A DNA stretch of 64,000 bases, taken from positions 124,001 through 188,000 of the forward strand of contig NZ_JAGSPM010000006.1 in the NCBI RefSeq assembly GCF_018139645.1, written 5' to 3'. Made by a program: the position numbers and the translations under genes. The notes below the pieces were generated by a model that worked only from the letters and a program-made list of their open reading frames with translations, was not told the origin of the DNA and did not search any database. Below, one piece after another: positions 1-8,638 of the stretch. This stretch comes from Affinundibacterium baiyunense (lineage in GTDB: Bacteria; Pseudomonadota; Gammaproteobacteria; Burkholderiales; Burkholderiaceae_D). Positions within the stretch are counted from its first letter, which is position 1, and the number at the start of each line of letters is the position of its first letter.

Positions 1-2
1 TG

Positions 3-1526
3 TACGGCCCCAATTCAGACATTCACGAAGTACATCGAATTCGTTCGGCAATGAGCACGCGTCACGCGATTCGTTCAGAAATCATTAGCTATACAAAATC
101 GCAAGAAGAATTTTGGTTGGAGGTTGATATTCGTCCGATCAATGATCAGCAGGGGAAGTGCACACATTATGTTGCGATTGAACGGGATATTACAGATCGG
201 AAAAAGGCTGAGTTAGATATCTATCGGTTGGCATTTTTTGATGTGTTAACTGGTCTTCCGAATCGGCGCTTACTACGCGATCGCATGGGAGTGCAACTCG
301 CCAATGCGCAACGAACTGGTAACTACAGCGCGGTCTTGTTTATCGATTTGGATCACTTTAAAACGATCAACGATGCGCGCGGGCACGCAACTGGTGATTT
401 GCTGTTAGTCGAAGTGGCAAGTCGATTAAATCAATTATTGCGAGAAGTCGATACGGTGGCGCGTATCGGTGGTGATGAGTTTGTTGTGTTGGTTGATAGT
501 CTTGATCCGCATATTGAAGTAGCTGGGAAACTGGCATTAACCATTGCGGAAAAAATTCGCCATGCGCTTTCTCAAGATTTCATCTTGAATGGACAAGTAT
601 ATAGTTCAAGTTGCAGTATCGGTGTTAGCTTGATGCCTAAAGCAGTACAGAAAGCAGATGATCTATTGCGAGAGTCAGATACCGCGATGTATCGAGCTAA
701 ATCTGCTGGTCGCAATCAAATTGCCTTCTTTGAAGGAAATATGCAAATCGAGGTCGAACAACGTTTGACACTTGAACGCGATCTGGCAAAAGCCTTGGAG
801 CAAAATGAATTGCAGATGGTGATGCAAGCTCAGGTCAATAAAGACGCGCAAGCAGTTGGCGCAGAGTTATTAATGCGCTGGAATAGTAAGACACGCGGCA
901 TGGTTTCACCAGCCTTATTTATCCCTTTGGCGGAAGAGTCGGGCTTGATTGTCAAAATTGGTGATTGGGTTTTGTCGGAAGCTTGCACCATATTGAAACG
1001 GTTGCACGCAAACGGCTTTCAATTTCCGCTATCGATCAATGTCAGCCCTAAGCAATTTCGGCAAAAGGATTTTGTCGAAAAAGTACGTTCAATTTTAGAG
1101 CAGCATCAGGTCAGTGGTGAATATTTAATATTTGAGGTGACCGAAGGATTGTTCATTGATAATTTGCCCGAAACTATCTCACGTATGAATATTCTGGCGG
1201 ATTTAGGGATACGTTTTTCGATTGATGATTTTGGTACTGGTTATTCGAGTTTGAATTACTTAAAACGTTTGCCTTTGTATGAATTGAAGATCGATAAAAG
1301 TTTTGTGCAAGATGTCCCTGGTGATGCGAACGGTATGGCGATCGTTGTCTCAATCTTATCGATGGCAAAACAATTCGGCTTAAAAGTGGTTGCTGAAGGC
1401 GTCGAAACGATCGAACAAGCAAATTACTTGATCGAGAATGATTGTGATTCTATGCAAGGTTTCCTGTACTCACGACCAACCGCGCCCGATGTTTGGATTG
1501 CGAATCAAGTACCGTCTGCAGCATAA
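3..1526 (+). CDS. PAS-GGDEF-EAL cyclic-di-GMP protein (5' end outside window)
   Basis: Bifunctional c-di-GMP turnover protein, probably cytoplasmic at this end. The frame is open to the window edge, and the residues before the first in-frame ATG at 51 read like the end of a PAS domain (with the PAC signature DITDRKKAE further on), so the gene starts upstream. Numbering from the ATG at 51, the diguanylate cyclase domain covers about residues 60-225 with an intact GGDEF at 140-144 and the inhibitory RxxD site (REVD) five residues before it. The EAL domain covers about 235-485. Its signature reads ELL instead of EAL, but the glutamate is kept, as are NVSPKQF, DDFGTGYSS, the KIDKSF lysine, EGVET and QGF. 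Both activities are therefore plausible. Which one dominates cannot be told from sequence. Confidence 0.93.
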   Translation, partial: YGPNSDIHEVHRIRSAMSTRHAIRSEIISYTKSQEEFWLEVDIRPINDQQGKCTHYVAIERDITDRKKAELDIYRLAFFDVLTGLPNRRLLRDRMGVQLANAQRTGNYSAVLFIDLDHFKTINDARGHATGDLLLVEVASRLNQLLREVDTVARIGGDEFVVLVDSLDPHIEVAGKLALTIAEKIRHALSQDFILNGQVYSSSCSIGVSLMPKAVQKADDLLRESDTAMYRAKSAGRNQIAFFEGNMQIEVEQRLTLERDLAKALEQNELQMVMQAQVNKDAQAVGAELLMRWNSKTRGMVSPALFIPLAEESGLIVKIGDWVLSEACTILKRLHANGFQFPLSINVSPKQFRQKDFVEKVRSILEQHQVSGEYLIFEVTEGLFIDNLPETISRMNILADLGIRFSIDDFGTGYSSLNYLKRLPLYELKIDKSFVQDVPGDANGMAIVVSILSMAKQFGLKVVAEGVETIEQANYLIENDCDSMQGFLYSRPTAPDVWIANQVPSAA

Positions 1527-1657
1527 GTGAAATTACCAATGGCTATCGTGGACACTTAGCAGAAGTGAACCGTCGCTGAAGAACGCAAGTATAATTCGAG
1601 CTCAATTAGCTGGTGGCTGGTATTACTTGTTATTTATTCGCGCTTAAGAGATTTATG

Positions 1658-2194
1658 ATGATCGCATCTTCAACCAATCAAAACAAACAAGCTGGGTCGT
1701 TTAAACTTGGTATCGTTGTTGGCGTAGTCTTATTGCTTGTTTCCATATTTGCCTACCAATCATTTAATAGCAAGCAGGCTGCACCTAAGTTAGATTTCAC
1801 CAACATTCAAGGTAAAACACTGACCCAGCAGTCCTTGCAAGGCAAAGTGTACATGGTCAACTTCTGGGCAACTTCGTGTGCTACCTGCATTAAAGAAATG
1901 CCACAGATGATCGCTAGTTATGAAAAATACCGTTCACAAGGGCTAGAGTTTTTTGCAGTAGCGATGAGCTATGATCCGCCAAACTACGTTTTAAATTTCA
2001 CCGAAACCAGAAAGTTGCCATTTCAAGTTGTACTCGATCATCAAGGCAAAATTGCTCAGGCTTATGGTGACGTCAAATTAACACCAACAACCTTTGTGAT
2101 TGATAAGCAAGGAAATATTGTTAAGCGATATGTAGGTGAACCTTCATTTGACGAATTAAATCAATTACTTGCAAAAGAACTCGCGAAGTCTTGA
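1658..2194 (+). CDS. TlpA/ResA-like membrane-anchored thioredoxin
   Basis: Thiol:disulfide oxidoreductase of the TlpA/ResA type, expected to face the periplasm and reduce disulfides, for example in cytochrome c or copper-site maturation. From the chosen ATG the protein has 178 residues: a short cytoplasmic tail, one membrane segment at about 14-32, then a thioredoxin fold with the active site ATSCATC (cysteines 74 and 77) and the cis-proline region near TPTTFVID. The start at 1658 is preferred because AAGAG lies 7 bases upstream; longer starts (1613, 1655) are possible but less well placed. It stands alone between the c-di-GMP gene and dusB. The physiological partner is not identifiable from context. 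Confidence 0.85.
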   Translation: MIASSTNQNKQAGSFKLGIVVGVVLLLVSIFAYQSFNSKQAAPKLDFTNIQGKTLTQQSLQGKVYMVNFWATSCATCIKEMPQMIASYEKYRSQGLEFFAVAMSYDPPNYVLNFTETRKLPFQVVLDHQGKIAQAYGDVKLTPTTFVIDKQGNIVKRYVGEPSFDELNQLLAKELAKS

Positions 2195-2409
2195 TTTGAT
2201 TTCGGCTCGTTGATTTGATTTATCTTTGTTTTTTCTCGTGATAATGGATCAACAAATCACAAGAAAGTCTATTGAAAAGCTCCTCTAAATTGAAAAAAAT
2301 TGTTCGTCCAAACCCACAGTTTGGCGCAGTTTTGCTAATTATTTAGGCAGCTTTTCAGGTAGAATAGCGCTTCCTCGAAATTCCTCCGATTCTCCCAAGG
2401 TTCTACATC

Positions 2410-3444
2410 GTGCACATTGGCTCCTATCAGCTGAAGAATAATATTTTTGTCGCGCCCATGGCGGGTGTGACGGATAGGCCATTTCGTCAATTGTGCAAAG
2501 ACTTGGGTGCAGGCTATGCCGTATCAGAAATGGCGGCATCAAATCCTAAATTGTGGGAAACCGAGAAGTCCACGCGCCGAACCAATCACGAAGGTGAGAT
2601 GGAACCCAAAGCAGTGCAGATCGCAGGAGCTGATCCCAAGATGCTGGCGGAATGCGCCAAATACAATGTCGATAAAGGCGCGCAAATTATCGATATCAAT
2701 ATGGGCTGCCCAGTCAAAAAAGTCTGTAATGCTTGGTGTGGTTCGGCTTTGCTACAAGATGAAAAACTGGTCGGTGAGATTTTGGATGCGGTAGTTGCGG
2801 CGGTAGATGTGCCAGTGACTTTGAAGTTTCGCACCGGTTGGGATAGAGCGAATAAAAATGCTTTGCAAATTGCGCGTATTGCCGAATCGGCCGGGATTGC
2901 GATGTTGACTTTGCACGGACGCACACGTGCCGATGGCTACAAGGGTGATGCGGAATACGAGACCATTGCCGCGGTGAAGGCGCAAGCACGTATCCCAGTA
3001 GTGGCGAATGGTGATATTACGACACCTGAAAAAGCTAAGTACGTGTTGGAAGTCACTGGTGCCGATGCCATCATGATCGGTCGCGCGGCGCAAGGACGGC
3101 CATGGATTTTTAGAGAAATCGATCATTACTTAAAGACGGGCACGTATTTACCCGCGCCTTTGGTATCGGAAGTCAAGGCTTTGTTAGACCGTCATTTGCG
3201 CGAGCACTATGCGTTTTATGGCGAGTTTATGGGCGTGCGTACCGCGCGCAAACACATAGGTTGGTATGTGGAAGATTTGGTGGATGGCGAAGCCTTTCGC
3301 CAGCAAATGAATAAGTTGGAAACTTGTGAGGAACAATTGGCGGCGGTCAACATGTTTTTTGATAGTCGACCGACAGAACGGTTACAATACCGCCCCTCCG
3401 AGATAAATACGAACGATGAATTAGCGCAGGCCTTAGCTGCTTAA
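2410..3444 (+). CDS. dusB: tRNA-dihydrouridine synthase B
   Basis: FMN-dependent enzyme that reduces uridine to dihydrouridine in the tRNA D-loop. At 344 residues it has the usual DusB length. Visible family motifs are APMAGVTDRPFR near the N-terminus, the catalytic-cysteine region NMGCPVKK, TLKFRTGW, LHGRTR and the flavin-phosphate site DAIMIGRAAQGRPW. The start is GTG, aligning with the usual MxIGxYxL beginning of DusB proteins, with AAGG 9 bases upstream. It lies directly before fis, the classical dusB-fis arrangement of proteobacteria, which suggests co-transcription across the 115-bp gap. Confidence 0.96.
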   Translation: MHIGSYQLKNNIFVAPMAGVTDRPFRQLCKDLGAGYAVSEMAASNPKLWETEKSTRRTNHEGEMEPKAVQIAGADPKMLAECAKYNVDKGAQIIDINMGCPVKKVCNAWCGSALLQDEKLVGEILDAVVAAVDVPVTLKFRTGWDRANKNALQIARIAESAGIAMLTLHGRTRADGYKGDAEYETIAAVKAQARIPVVANGDITTPEKAKYVLEVTGADAIMIGRAAQGRPWIFREIDHYLKTGTYLPAPLVSEVKALLDRHLREHYAFYGEFMGVRTARKHIGWYVEDLVDGEAFRQQMNKLETCEEQLAAVNMFFDSRPTERLQYRPSEINTNDELAQALAA

Positions 3445-3559
3445 GCTTTTCTCTTTGTTTTTGTTGTGACGATTTTGGTGGAAGTTTTATTTAGTTTAAC
3501 CCTTGAATTCACGACGGTTTTATCGTCAGTCGAATTCATTAATAAGAAGAAAATTCAGT

Positions 3560-3793
3560 ATGAGTAAAGAAAGCATTCAAGAAGCAGTTCACAAAAATCT
3601 GGAAAAATATTTCCGTGATTTGGGAGAACAACCTGCTTCGAATATTTACGATATGGTGGTGTTGGCGGTTGAAAAACCGATGTTGGAAATGGTCATGACA
3701 CGTACCGATAGCAATCAATCTCAGGCTGCAGACATGCTCGGTATTAATCGTAATACTTTGCGTAAAAAATTGCAGCAACACGGTCTTCTTTAA
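3560..3793 (+). CDS. fis: DNA-binding protein Fis
   Basis: Nucleoid-associated DNA-bending protein and growth-phase regulator, active as a dimer. 77 residues from the ATG at 3560. The C-terminal helix-turn-helix is clear: SQAADMLGINRNTLRKKLQ, as in Fis and NtrC C-termini. The N-terminal beta-hairpin arm seen in enteric Fis is shortened, as is usual in betaproteobacterial Fis. The frame stays open upstream to 3503, but MSKESIQ fits the family start and AAGAAG lies about 10 bases before it. Located after dusB, and followed after 30 bp by purH. Confidence 0.94.
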   Translation: MSKESIQEAVHKNLEKYFRDLGEQPASNIYDMVVLAVEKPMLEMVMTRTDSNQSQAADMLGINRNTLRKKLQQHGLL

Positions 3794-3808
3794 TTTTATT
3801 TCAATCTC

Positions 3809-3814
3809 TATAAT
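3809..3814 (+). promoter_or_regulatory. possible -10 element before purH
   Basis: TATAAT lies 9 bases before the purH ATG in the short fis-purH gap. The -35 region (TTCTTT at 3786, inside fis) is poor. If used, the transcript would begin close to the start codon, and purH has no visible Shine-Dalgarno sequence. The match could also be chance in AT-rich spacer DNA. Confidence 0.3.
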
Positions 3815-3823
3815 CTCTTTGTC

Positions 3824-5389
3824 ATGATCAAACAAGCTCTCCTGTCCGTATCGGACAAAACTGGTGTTCTCGAATTTGCCCGTGAACTTAATGCCATGGG
3901 CATCAAACTATTGTCCACAGGCGGTACAGCAAAACTCTTGGCTGACAACGGTTTGCCAGTGACTGAAGTCGCTGATTACACAGGTTTTCCAGAGATGCTC
4001 GATGGTCGTGTCAAGACTTTGCATCCGAAAGTACATGGCGGCATTTTGGCGCGTCGTGATTTTCCTGAACACCAAGCGGCCTTAGAAAAACACGGTATTC
4101 CAACGATAGATATGGTGGTCGTCAATCTCTATCCATTCCAAGCTACTGTGGCGAAAGCAGAATGCTCTTTGGAAGACGCGATTGAAAACATTGATATCGG
4201 CGGCCCAACCATGTTGCGCTCATCTGCGAAAAATCATAAAGACGTAGTCGTGATTTGTGATCCTAGTGATTACGTAACTGTCTTAGCTGAAATGAAGGCG
4301 GGTAATAATATGGTGTCGTATGACACCAAGTTTATGCTCTCGAAAAAAGTATTTGCGCACACTGCACAATACGATGGCGCGATCACTAATTATTTGACCA
4401 GTTTGGGTGAAGATAAAGCGCACACAACACGCAGTGCGTATCCACAAACTTTGAATATGCATTTCGAAAAAGTGCAAGAAATGCGCTACGGTGAAAACCC
4501 ACATCAATCTGCTTCTTTCTACCGTGATCTGGCGCCAGTCGCAGGTGCATTGGCGAACTATGTGCAATTGCAAGGCAAGGAACTGTCTTACAACAACATC
4601 GCTGATGCGGATGCAGCATGGGAATGCGTCAAGTCTTTCGACACAGGCGCGTGCGTGATCGTCAAGCATGCGAATCCATGTGGCGTAGCAATCGGCGCTA
4701 CTGCGTTGGAAGCCTATAGCAAAGCACTGCAAACCGATCCAACTTCCGCGTTTGGTGGCATCATCGCGTTTAACACAGTATGTGATGGCGCAGCAGCAGA
4801 AGCAGTTGCAAAACAATTCGTCGAAGTCTTGATTGCCCCTTCATTCACAGCGGAAGCAAAACAAATTTTCGCCGCGAAACAAAACGTACGTTTGCTCGAA
4901 ATTCCATTGGGCGCAGGCGTGAATCAATACGACGTCAAACGCGTTGGCGGTGGCTTGTTAGTGCAAGCGCCAGATGCGAAAAATGTCTTGCCAGCCGATG
5001 TACGCGTCGTCAGCAAATTGCAACCGACACCGCAACAAATGGCCGACATGATGTTCGCATGGCGCGTCGCAAAATATGTCAAATCGAATGCGATTGTGTT
5101 CTGCGGTAACGGCATGACTTTGGGTGTGGGCGCAGGTCAAATGAGTCGTATCGATTCCGCTCGTATCGCGTCGATCAAAGCACAAAATGCGGGTTTAACG
5201 CTGCAAGGTTCCGCAGTTGCTTCTGACGCCTTCTTCCCGTTCCGTGATGGTCTCGATGTCGTCGTCGATGCAGGCGCAACTTGCGTGATTCATCCAGGTG
5301 GTTCTATGCGCGATCAAGAAGTGATCGATGCTGCGGATGAGCGTGGTGTGGTGATGTTGTATACGGGCGTGCGTCACTTCCGTCATTAA
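3824..5389 (+). CDS. purH: bifunctional AICAR formyltransferase/IMP cyclohydrolase
   Basis: Catalyses the last two steps of de novo purine synthesis in the cytoplasm: formylation of AICAR, then ring closure to IMP. 521 residues, typical full length. The N-terminal MGS-like cyclohydrolase domain (about 1-190) shows [11 protein letters not shown] and [16 protein letters not shown]. The C-terminal transformylase domain carries the catalytic VKHANPCG Lys-His pair, [10 protein letters not shown] and the closing [18 protein letters not shown]. It lies in the conserved fis-purH-ruvC order. No Shine-Dalgarno sequence is obvious before the ATG. Confidence 0.97.
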   Translation: MIKQALLSVSDKTGVLEFARELNAMGIKLLSTGGTAKLLADNGLPVTEVADYTGFPEMLDGRVKTLHPKVHGGILARRDFPEHQAALEKHGIPTIDMVVVNLYPFQATVAKAECSLEDAIENIDIGGPTMLRSSAKNHKDVVVICDPSDYVTVLAEMKAGNNMVSYDTKFMLSKKVFAHTAQYDGAITNYLTSLGEDKAHTTRSAYPQTLNMHFEKVQEMRYGENPHQSASFYRDLAPVAGALANYVQLQGKELSYNNIADADAAWECVKSFDTGACVIVKHANPCGVAIGATALEAYSKALQTDPTSAFGGIIAFNTVCDGAAAEAVAKQFVEVLIAPSFTAEAKQIFAAKQNVRLLEIPLGAGVNQYDVKRVGGGLLVQAPDAKNVLPADVRVVSKLQPTPQQMADMMFAWRVAKYVKSNAIVFCGNGMTLGVGAGQMSRIDSARIASIKAQNAGLTLQGSAVASDAFFPFRDGLDVVVDAGATCVIHPGGSMRDQEVIDAADERGVVMLYTGVRHFRH

Positions 5390-5392
5390 AAG

Positions 5393-5424
5393 AATGCGCC
5401 CATAATCAAATTCTCGGGCGCATT
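5393..5424 (+). terminator. hairpin after purH
   Basis: AATGCGCCC (5393-5401) pairs perfectly with GGGCGCATT (5416-5424), 3 bases after the purH stop. There is no long T-run, so this is a terminator-like or 3'-end-stabilising hairpin. Its right arm forms the left edge of the dispersed repeat that follows. Confidence 0.5.
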
Positions 5425-5511
5425 TCAGCGATGCAAATACTCGCAATACCGACGTATTGCTGTGTTTTGCGCCTTGAACTGCATCCCGATAATTTAATTC
5501 TAGGCGCATCC
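5416..5511. repeat. dispersed ~90-bp hairpin repeat, copy A (before ruvC)
   Basis: Shares its whole length with 42135-42230 before tgt, including an identical 22-base core. The centre is a perfect inverted repeat GCAATAC-CGAC-GTATTGC (5443-5460). An outer arm pair is GCAAA/TTTGC here and GCCAA/TTGGC in the other copy, so one pair has changed on both sides. It fills most of the purH-ruvC gap. Function unknown. Confidence 0.8.
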
Positions 5512-5542
5512 TTTGCACTAAGACTCGTTCAAAAAAATTCCA

Positions 5543-6085
5543 ATGAAAATCCTAGGCATAGACCCCGGCTTACGCACCACAGGTTTTGGTGTCATCTATA
5601 AGCAGGGTAGTAAGCTCACCTACATCGCCTCAGGTACCATTAAAACAGTCGAAGGCACTTTGCCAGAGCGTTTGAAAACCATCCTCTCTGGCGTTACCGA
5701 AATCATTCAAACCTACCAACCCGATTGCGCCGCAATTGAAAAGGTGTTCGTTAACGTCAATCCTCAATCTACGCTTTTACTTGGTCAAGCGCGTGGCGCT
5801 GCGATCTGTGCTTTGGTGCAAGCTGAACTTCTAGTCGCTGAGTACACTGCGCTACAAGTGAAGCAAGGTGTTGTTGGTCACGGTAAAGCTAAAAAAGAAC
5901 AAGTGCAAGATATGGTGCAGCGTTTGTTGTCTTTATCTGGAGCGCCCAGTAGTGACGCTGCTGATGCATTGGGTGTGGCGATTTGCCATGCGCATAGTGG
6001 GGATACTTTGAAGACGCTTGGTGCTATTGCACCTGAGTTGGCTAAGAAGGGTTTGCGGGTTCGGGCGGGGAGGTTGATTGGGTGA
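5543..6085 (+). CDS. ruvC: Holliday junction resolvase RuvC
   Basis: Homodimeric Mg-dependent endonuclease that cuts Holliday junctions made during recombination, working with RuvAB. 180 residues, normal length. Visible catalytic acidic positions: Asp in [16 protein letters not shown], Glu in AAIEKVFVN, and the C-terminal [14 protein letters not shown] aspartates. The region [16 protein letters not shown] is typical. In relatives ruvC runs directly into ruvA; here 840 bp of repeat-rich DNA intervene. No clear Shine-Dalgarno sequence is seen before the ATG. Confidence 0.96.
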   Translation: MKILGIDPGLRTTGFGVIYKQGSKLTYIASGTIKTVEGTLPERLKTILSGVTEIIQTYQPDCAAIEKVFVNVNPQSTLLLGQARGAAICALVQAELLVAEYTALQVKQGVVGHGKAKKEQVQDMVQRLLSLSGAPSSDAADALGVAICHAHSGDTLKTLGAIAPELAKKGLRVRAGRLIG

Positions 6086-6304
6086 CTTTTGAAATGCCGA
6101 TTTCTGTTCTGTAGCCACTGAATTTGATTGAAAATGAAATAAAGACGTGAACGTTTCATCGCATCTAAATATACGTGGTAATTAGTTTGTGGTTCATTTT
6201 GTAGTTCGCGGGTTGGGTGTGGCCCGACGGCCACTTACTTTCTTTGCTTCGCCAAAGAAAGTAAGCAAAGAAAGGCGACCACGCTGCCACTGCCCTTCGG
6301 GTTC

Positions 6305-6398
6305 CCAATTGTGCAAGACAAAAAATGGGAAATCTTCGAAACTCGCTTCGCTCAAACAACGAAGCTTTCTTTATCCATTTTCTGTCTTGCACAATTGG
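6305..6398. repeat. left inner hairpin of the ruvC-ruvA element
   Basis: The arm 6305-6328 (beginning CCAATTGTGCAAGACA) pairs with 6375-6398 at 23 of 24 positions. The apical part carries a further CTTCG/CGAAG pairing. It is homologous, in inverted orientation, to the hairpin at 6584-6678. Confidence 0.8.
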
Positions 6399-6418
6399 CA
6401 GTGTCAGAAGTGGATGAA

Positions 6419-6478
6419 GATCAAAAACAAAATCAAAAGCAAGATCAAAAGCAAGATCAAAAGCAAGATCAAAAGCAA
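6419..6478. repeat. 12-bp tandem repeat, five copies
   Basis: Five consecutive 12-mers; the last three are identical GATCAAAAGCAA and the first two differ by one or two bases. They lie between the two arms of the composite element. A related inverted sequence (GTTTTTGACTTTGC at 6541) sits on the other side of the spacer, so the tandem repeat seems to derive from the arm itself. Confidence 0.85.
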
Positions 6479-6583
6479 CGACTTATTATAGCCAGTAGAA
6501 CAATATGCGTTCATCGAGACTAGTTGTTGGTGTTGCCGTTGTTTTTGACTTTGCTTTTGACCTACCCCCGTTCGAGACGATGT

Positions 6584-6678
6584 AATTTGTGCGTCACAGA
6601 AAATGGATAAGAAAGTGTTGTTGTTTGAGCCAAAGGCGAGTTTCAACACTTTCCCATTTTTTTTGTGATGCACAAATT
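6584..6678. repeat. right inner hairpin of the ruvC-ruvA element
   Basis: The arm 6584-6606 (AATTTGTGCGTCACAG and on) pairs imperfectly with 6654-6678. A second stem, AAAGTGTTG/CAACACTTT, lies inside. It is the inverted counterpart of the hairpin at 6305-6398 and shares the apical GTTGTTTGAGC motif read on the other strand. Confidence 0.75.
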
Positions 6679-6925
6679 ATGCTGAAGCGAAGCGTAAGCA
6701 CCCCGCAGGGGCGAGTCTACGGTCGCCTTTTTTGGATTACCTTTTTTGGCCAAGCAAAAAAGGTAATTGGCTGTCGGGCCACACCCGACCAGCAAACGTT
6801 CAGTTGAGCTAATCAGTGGTAAGAGTTGAAATCAACAATTCAACAACTCAACAAAAACATCACCACCACAAGACTTCAAGAATAGTTTACTATCACTGCT
6901 TATTTATACAGTACGAAAGCCCAGC

Positions 6926-7507
6926 ATGATAGGTCGCATTGCCGGAATCCTGATCGAAAAGAATCCACCACAAATCTTGGTTGATTGCCAAGGTGTTGGC
7001 TATGAAATCGACGTCCCCATGAGCACGTTCTACAATTTGCCAGCAATCGGCGAGAAGGTAGCTTTGCTGACACATTTGGCGATTCGCGAAGATGCGCATG
7101 TGTTGTTTGGTTTTGGTACTGCCGAAGAGCGCTCAACTTTCAAACAGTTAATCAAAATAAGTGGCGTCGGTGCACGCACCGCTTTATCCATTTTGTCGGG
7201 AATGTCGGTGGCCGATTTGTCGCAGGCAATTACTTTGCAAGAAGCAGGGCGCTTAACGCGAGTCCCGGGGATAGGTAAAAAGACCGCAGAGCGTTTGTTG
7301 TTAGAGCTTAAAGGTAAGCTGGGCGCTGATTTGGGTGCGGCCGGTGTGGCTGCCGCTGCGGGCGATCATAGCTCGGATATTTTGAATGCCTTATTGGCGC
7401 TTGGTTATTCTGATAAAGAAGCCTTGGCCGCATTGAAATTGGTGCCAGCAGGATCAGGTGTTTCGGATGGCATCAAGGCCGCTTTGAAAGCTTTGTCGAA
7501 GAGCTAA
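6926..7507 (+). CDS. ruvA: Holliday junction branch migration protein RuvA
   Basis: DNA-binding subunit of the RuvAB branch-migration motor; tetramers clamp the junction and recruit RuvB. 193 residues. The N-terminal OB-fold begins [20 protein letters not shown]. Two helix-hairpin-helix motifs follow, [13 protein letters not shown] and [17 protein letters not shown], and a C-terminal RuvB-binding domain contains [16 protein letters not shown]. ruvB begins 16 bp downstream, so the two genes form an operon. Transcription from ruvC would have to cross the repeat element upstream, so a separate promoter is likely; none is obvious. Confidence 0.96.
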   Translation: MIGRIAGILIEKNPPQILVDCQGVGYEIDVPMSTFYNLPAIGEKVALLTHLAIREDAHVLFGFGTAEERSTFKQLIKISGVGARTALSILSGMSVADLSQAITLQEAGRLTRVPGIGKKTAERLLLELKGKLGADLGAAGVAAAAGDHSSDILNALLALGYSDKEALAALKLVPAGSGVSDGIKAALKALSKS

Positions 7508-7523
7508 ATACAAGTAGAACCAT

Positions 7524-8591
7524 ATGAGCATACAAACTGACAATCTCACCTCGCAACTTGTTGATACGCGCATTATCGCGGCAACGCCGTCCTCTCCCAA
7601 TGAAGAGGCGATTGAGCGCGCTTTGCGCCCTAAGCAACTTGATGAATATGTAGGTCAAGAAAAAATCCGCGATCAGCTAGAGATTTTTATCGGTGCTGCG
7701 CGTCAGCGAAAAGAAGCACTCGATCATACTTTGTTATTCGGTCCACCTGGTTTGGGGAAGACCACCTTGGCACATATTATTGCGCGCGAGATGGGAGTGA
7801 ATTTGCGTCAAACATCGGGTCCCGTGTTGGAGCGCGCGGGTGATTTGGCAGCTTTGTTGACGAACTTAGAAGCGAATGATGTGCTGTTCATTGACGAAAT
7901 CCATCGCTTGTCGCCTGTAGTGGAAGAAATTTTATATCCTGCTTTAGAAGACTACCAAATTGACATTATGATCGGTGAAGGGCCTGCAGCGCGTTCAGTC
8001 AAACTTGATTTGCAACCTTTTACTTTGGTGGGTGCGACTACGCGCGCTGGGATGTTAACCAATCCTTTGCGAGATCGCTTTGGGATCGTGGCACGTTTGG
8101 AGTTTTATACTTCGGAAGAGTTAAGCCGCATCGTGACCCGTTCTGCGTCCTTACTTGAAGTACCGATCAAAGATGATGGTGCATTTGAAATTGCCAAGCG
8201 TGCGCGCGGTACACCGCGGATTGCCAATCGCTTGTTACGTCGCGTGCGCGATTATGCGCAAGTCAAAGGCAATGGCGAAATTACCAAAGCCATGGCGGAT
8301 GCTGCTCTAAAAATGCTGGATGTCGACGCAGTTGGTTTTGATTTGATGGACAGAAAATTACTGGAAGCGATCTTGTTCAAGTTTGGTGGTGGCCCAGTCG
8401 GTTTAGACAATGTCGCAGCAGCCATCGGCGAAGAGCGCGATACGATCGAGGATGTACTAGAGCCGTATCTGATTCAACAAGGTTACTTGCAACGCACACC
8501 ACGCGGGCGTATCGCGACTGCCAGTGCCTATGAGCATTTTGGTTTGACTGCGCCGCGCACGAATCCGAATGGCGACTTGTGGGGAGCTTAG
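7524..8591 (+). CDS. ruvB: Holliday junction branch migration ATPase RuvB
   Basis: AAA+ hexameric motor that drives branch migration with RuvA. 355 residues, full length. Walker [14 protein letters not shown], Walker [12 protein letters not shown], sensor I GATTRAG, arginine-finger region LRDRFGI, and the C-terminal winged helix with RTPRGR. It directly follows ruvA. Nothing unusual in the sequence. Confidence 0.97.
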   Translation: MSIQTDNLTSQLVDTRIIAATPSSPNEEAIERALRPKQLDEYVGQEKIRDQLEIFIGAARQRKEALDHTLLFGPPGLGKTTLAHIIAREMGVNLRQTSGPVLERAGDLAALLTNLEANDVLFIDEIHRLSPVVEEILYPALEDYQIDIMIGEGPAARSVKLDLQPFTLVGATTRAGMLTNPLRDRFGIVARLEFYTSEELSRIVTRSASLLEVPIKDDGAFEIAKRARGTPRIANRLLRRVRDYAQVKGNGEITKAMADAALKMLDVDAVGFDLMDRKLLEAILFKFGGGPVGLDNVAAAIGEERDTIEDVLEPYLIQQGYLQRTPRGRIATASAYEHFGLTAPRTNPNGDLWGA

Positions 8592-8638
8592 TGAGGGGGC
8601 AGATTTTCTCTACACAGTGCCAGTTTACCCATGGGTAG

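Larger units (their letters stand above)
6211..6790. repeat. composite inverted-repeat element between ruvC and ruvA
   Basis: Fills most of the 840-bp ruvC-ruvA gap (6086-6925). The outer 70 bp at each end (6211-6280 and 6721-6790) are inverted copies matching at 59 of 70 positions without gaps. Each end holds a perfect 12-bp stem, TTACTTTCTTTG/CAAAGAAAGTAA on the left and TTACCTTTTTTG/CAAAAAAGGTAA (read inverted) on the right, with two compensatory pair changes. Inside lies a second inverted pair of hairpins (6305-6398 and 6584-6678), short CCC/GGG hairpins, and a central spacer with 12-bp tandem repeats. Short overlapping reading frames cross it, but their sequence follows the palindromes, so I do not call genes. 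It resembles a REP-doublet or MITE-like element. No transposase is present. Confidence 0.8.

Noticed and set aside
2332..2365. TTGCTA ... TAGAAT promoter before dusB
   Set aside because: Spacer of 22 bp is too long for a normal sigma-70 promoter.
6419..6478. Possible CRISPR-like array
   Set aside because: The 12-base units are directly adjacent without spacers; a simple tandem repeat.
6189..6807. Several overlapping 60-100 codon reading frames on both strands in the ruvC-ruvA gap
   Set aside because: Their sequences mirror the palindromes and tandem repeats of the composite element, they overlap each other, and none has a ribosome binding site.
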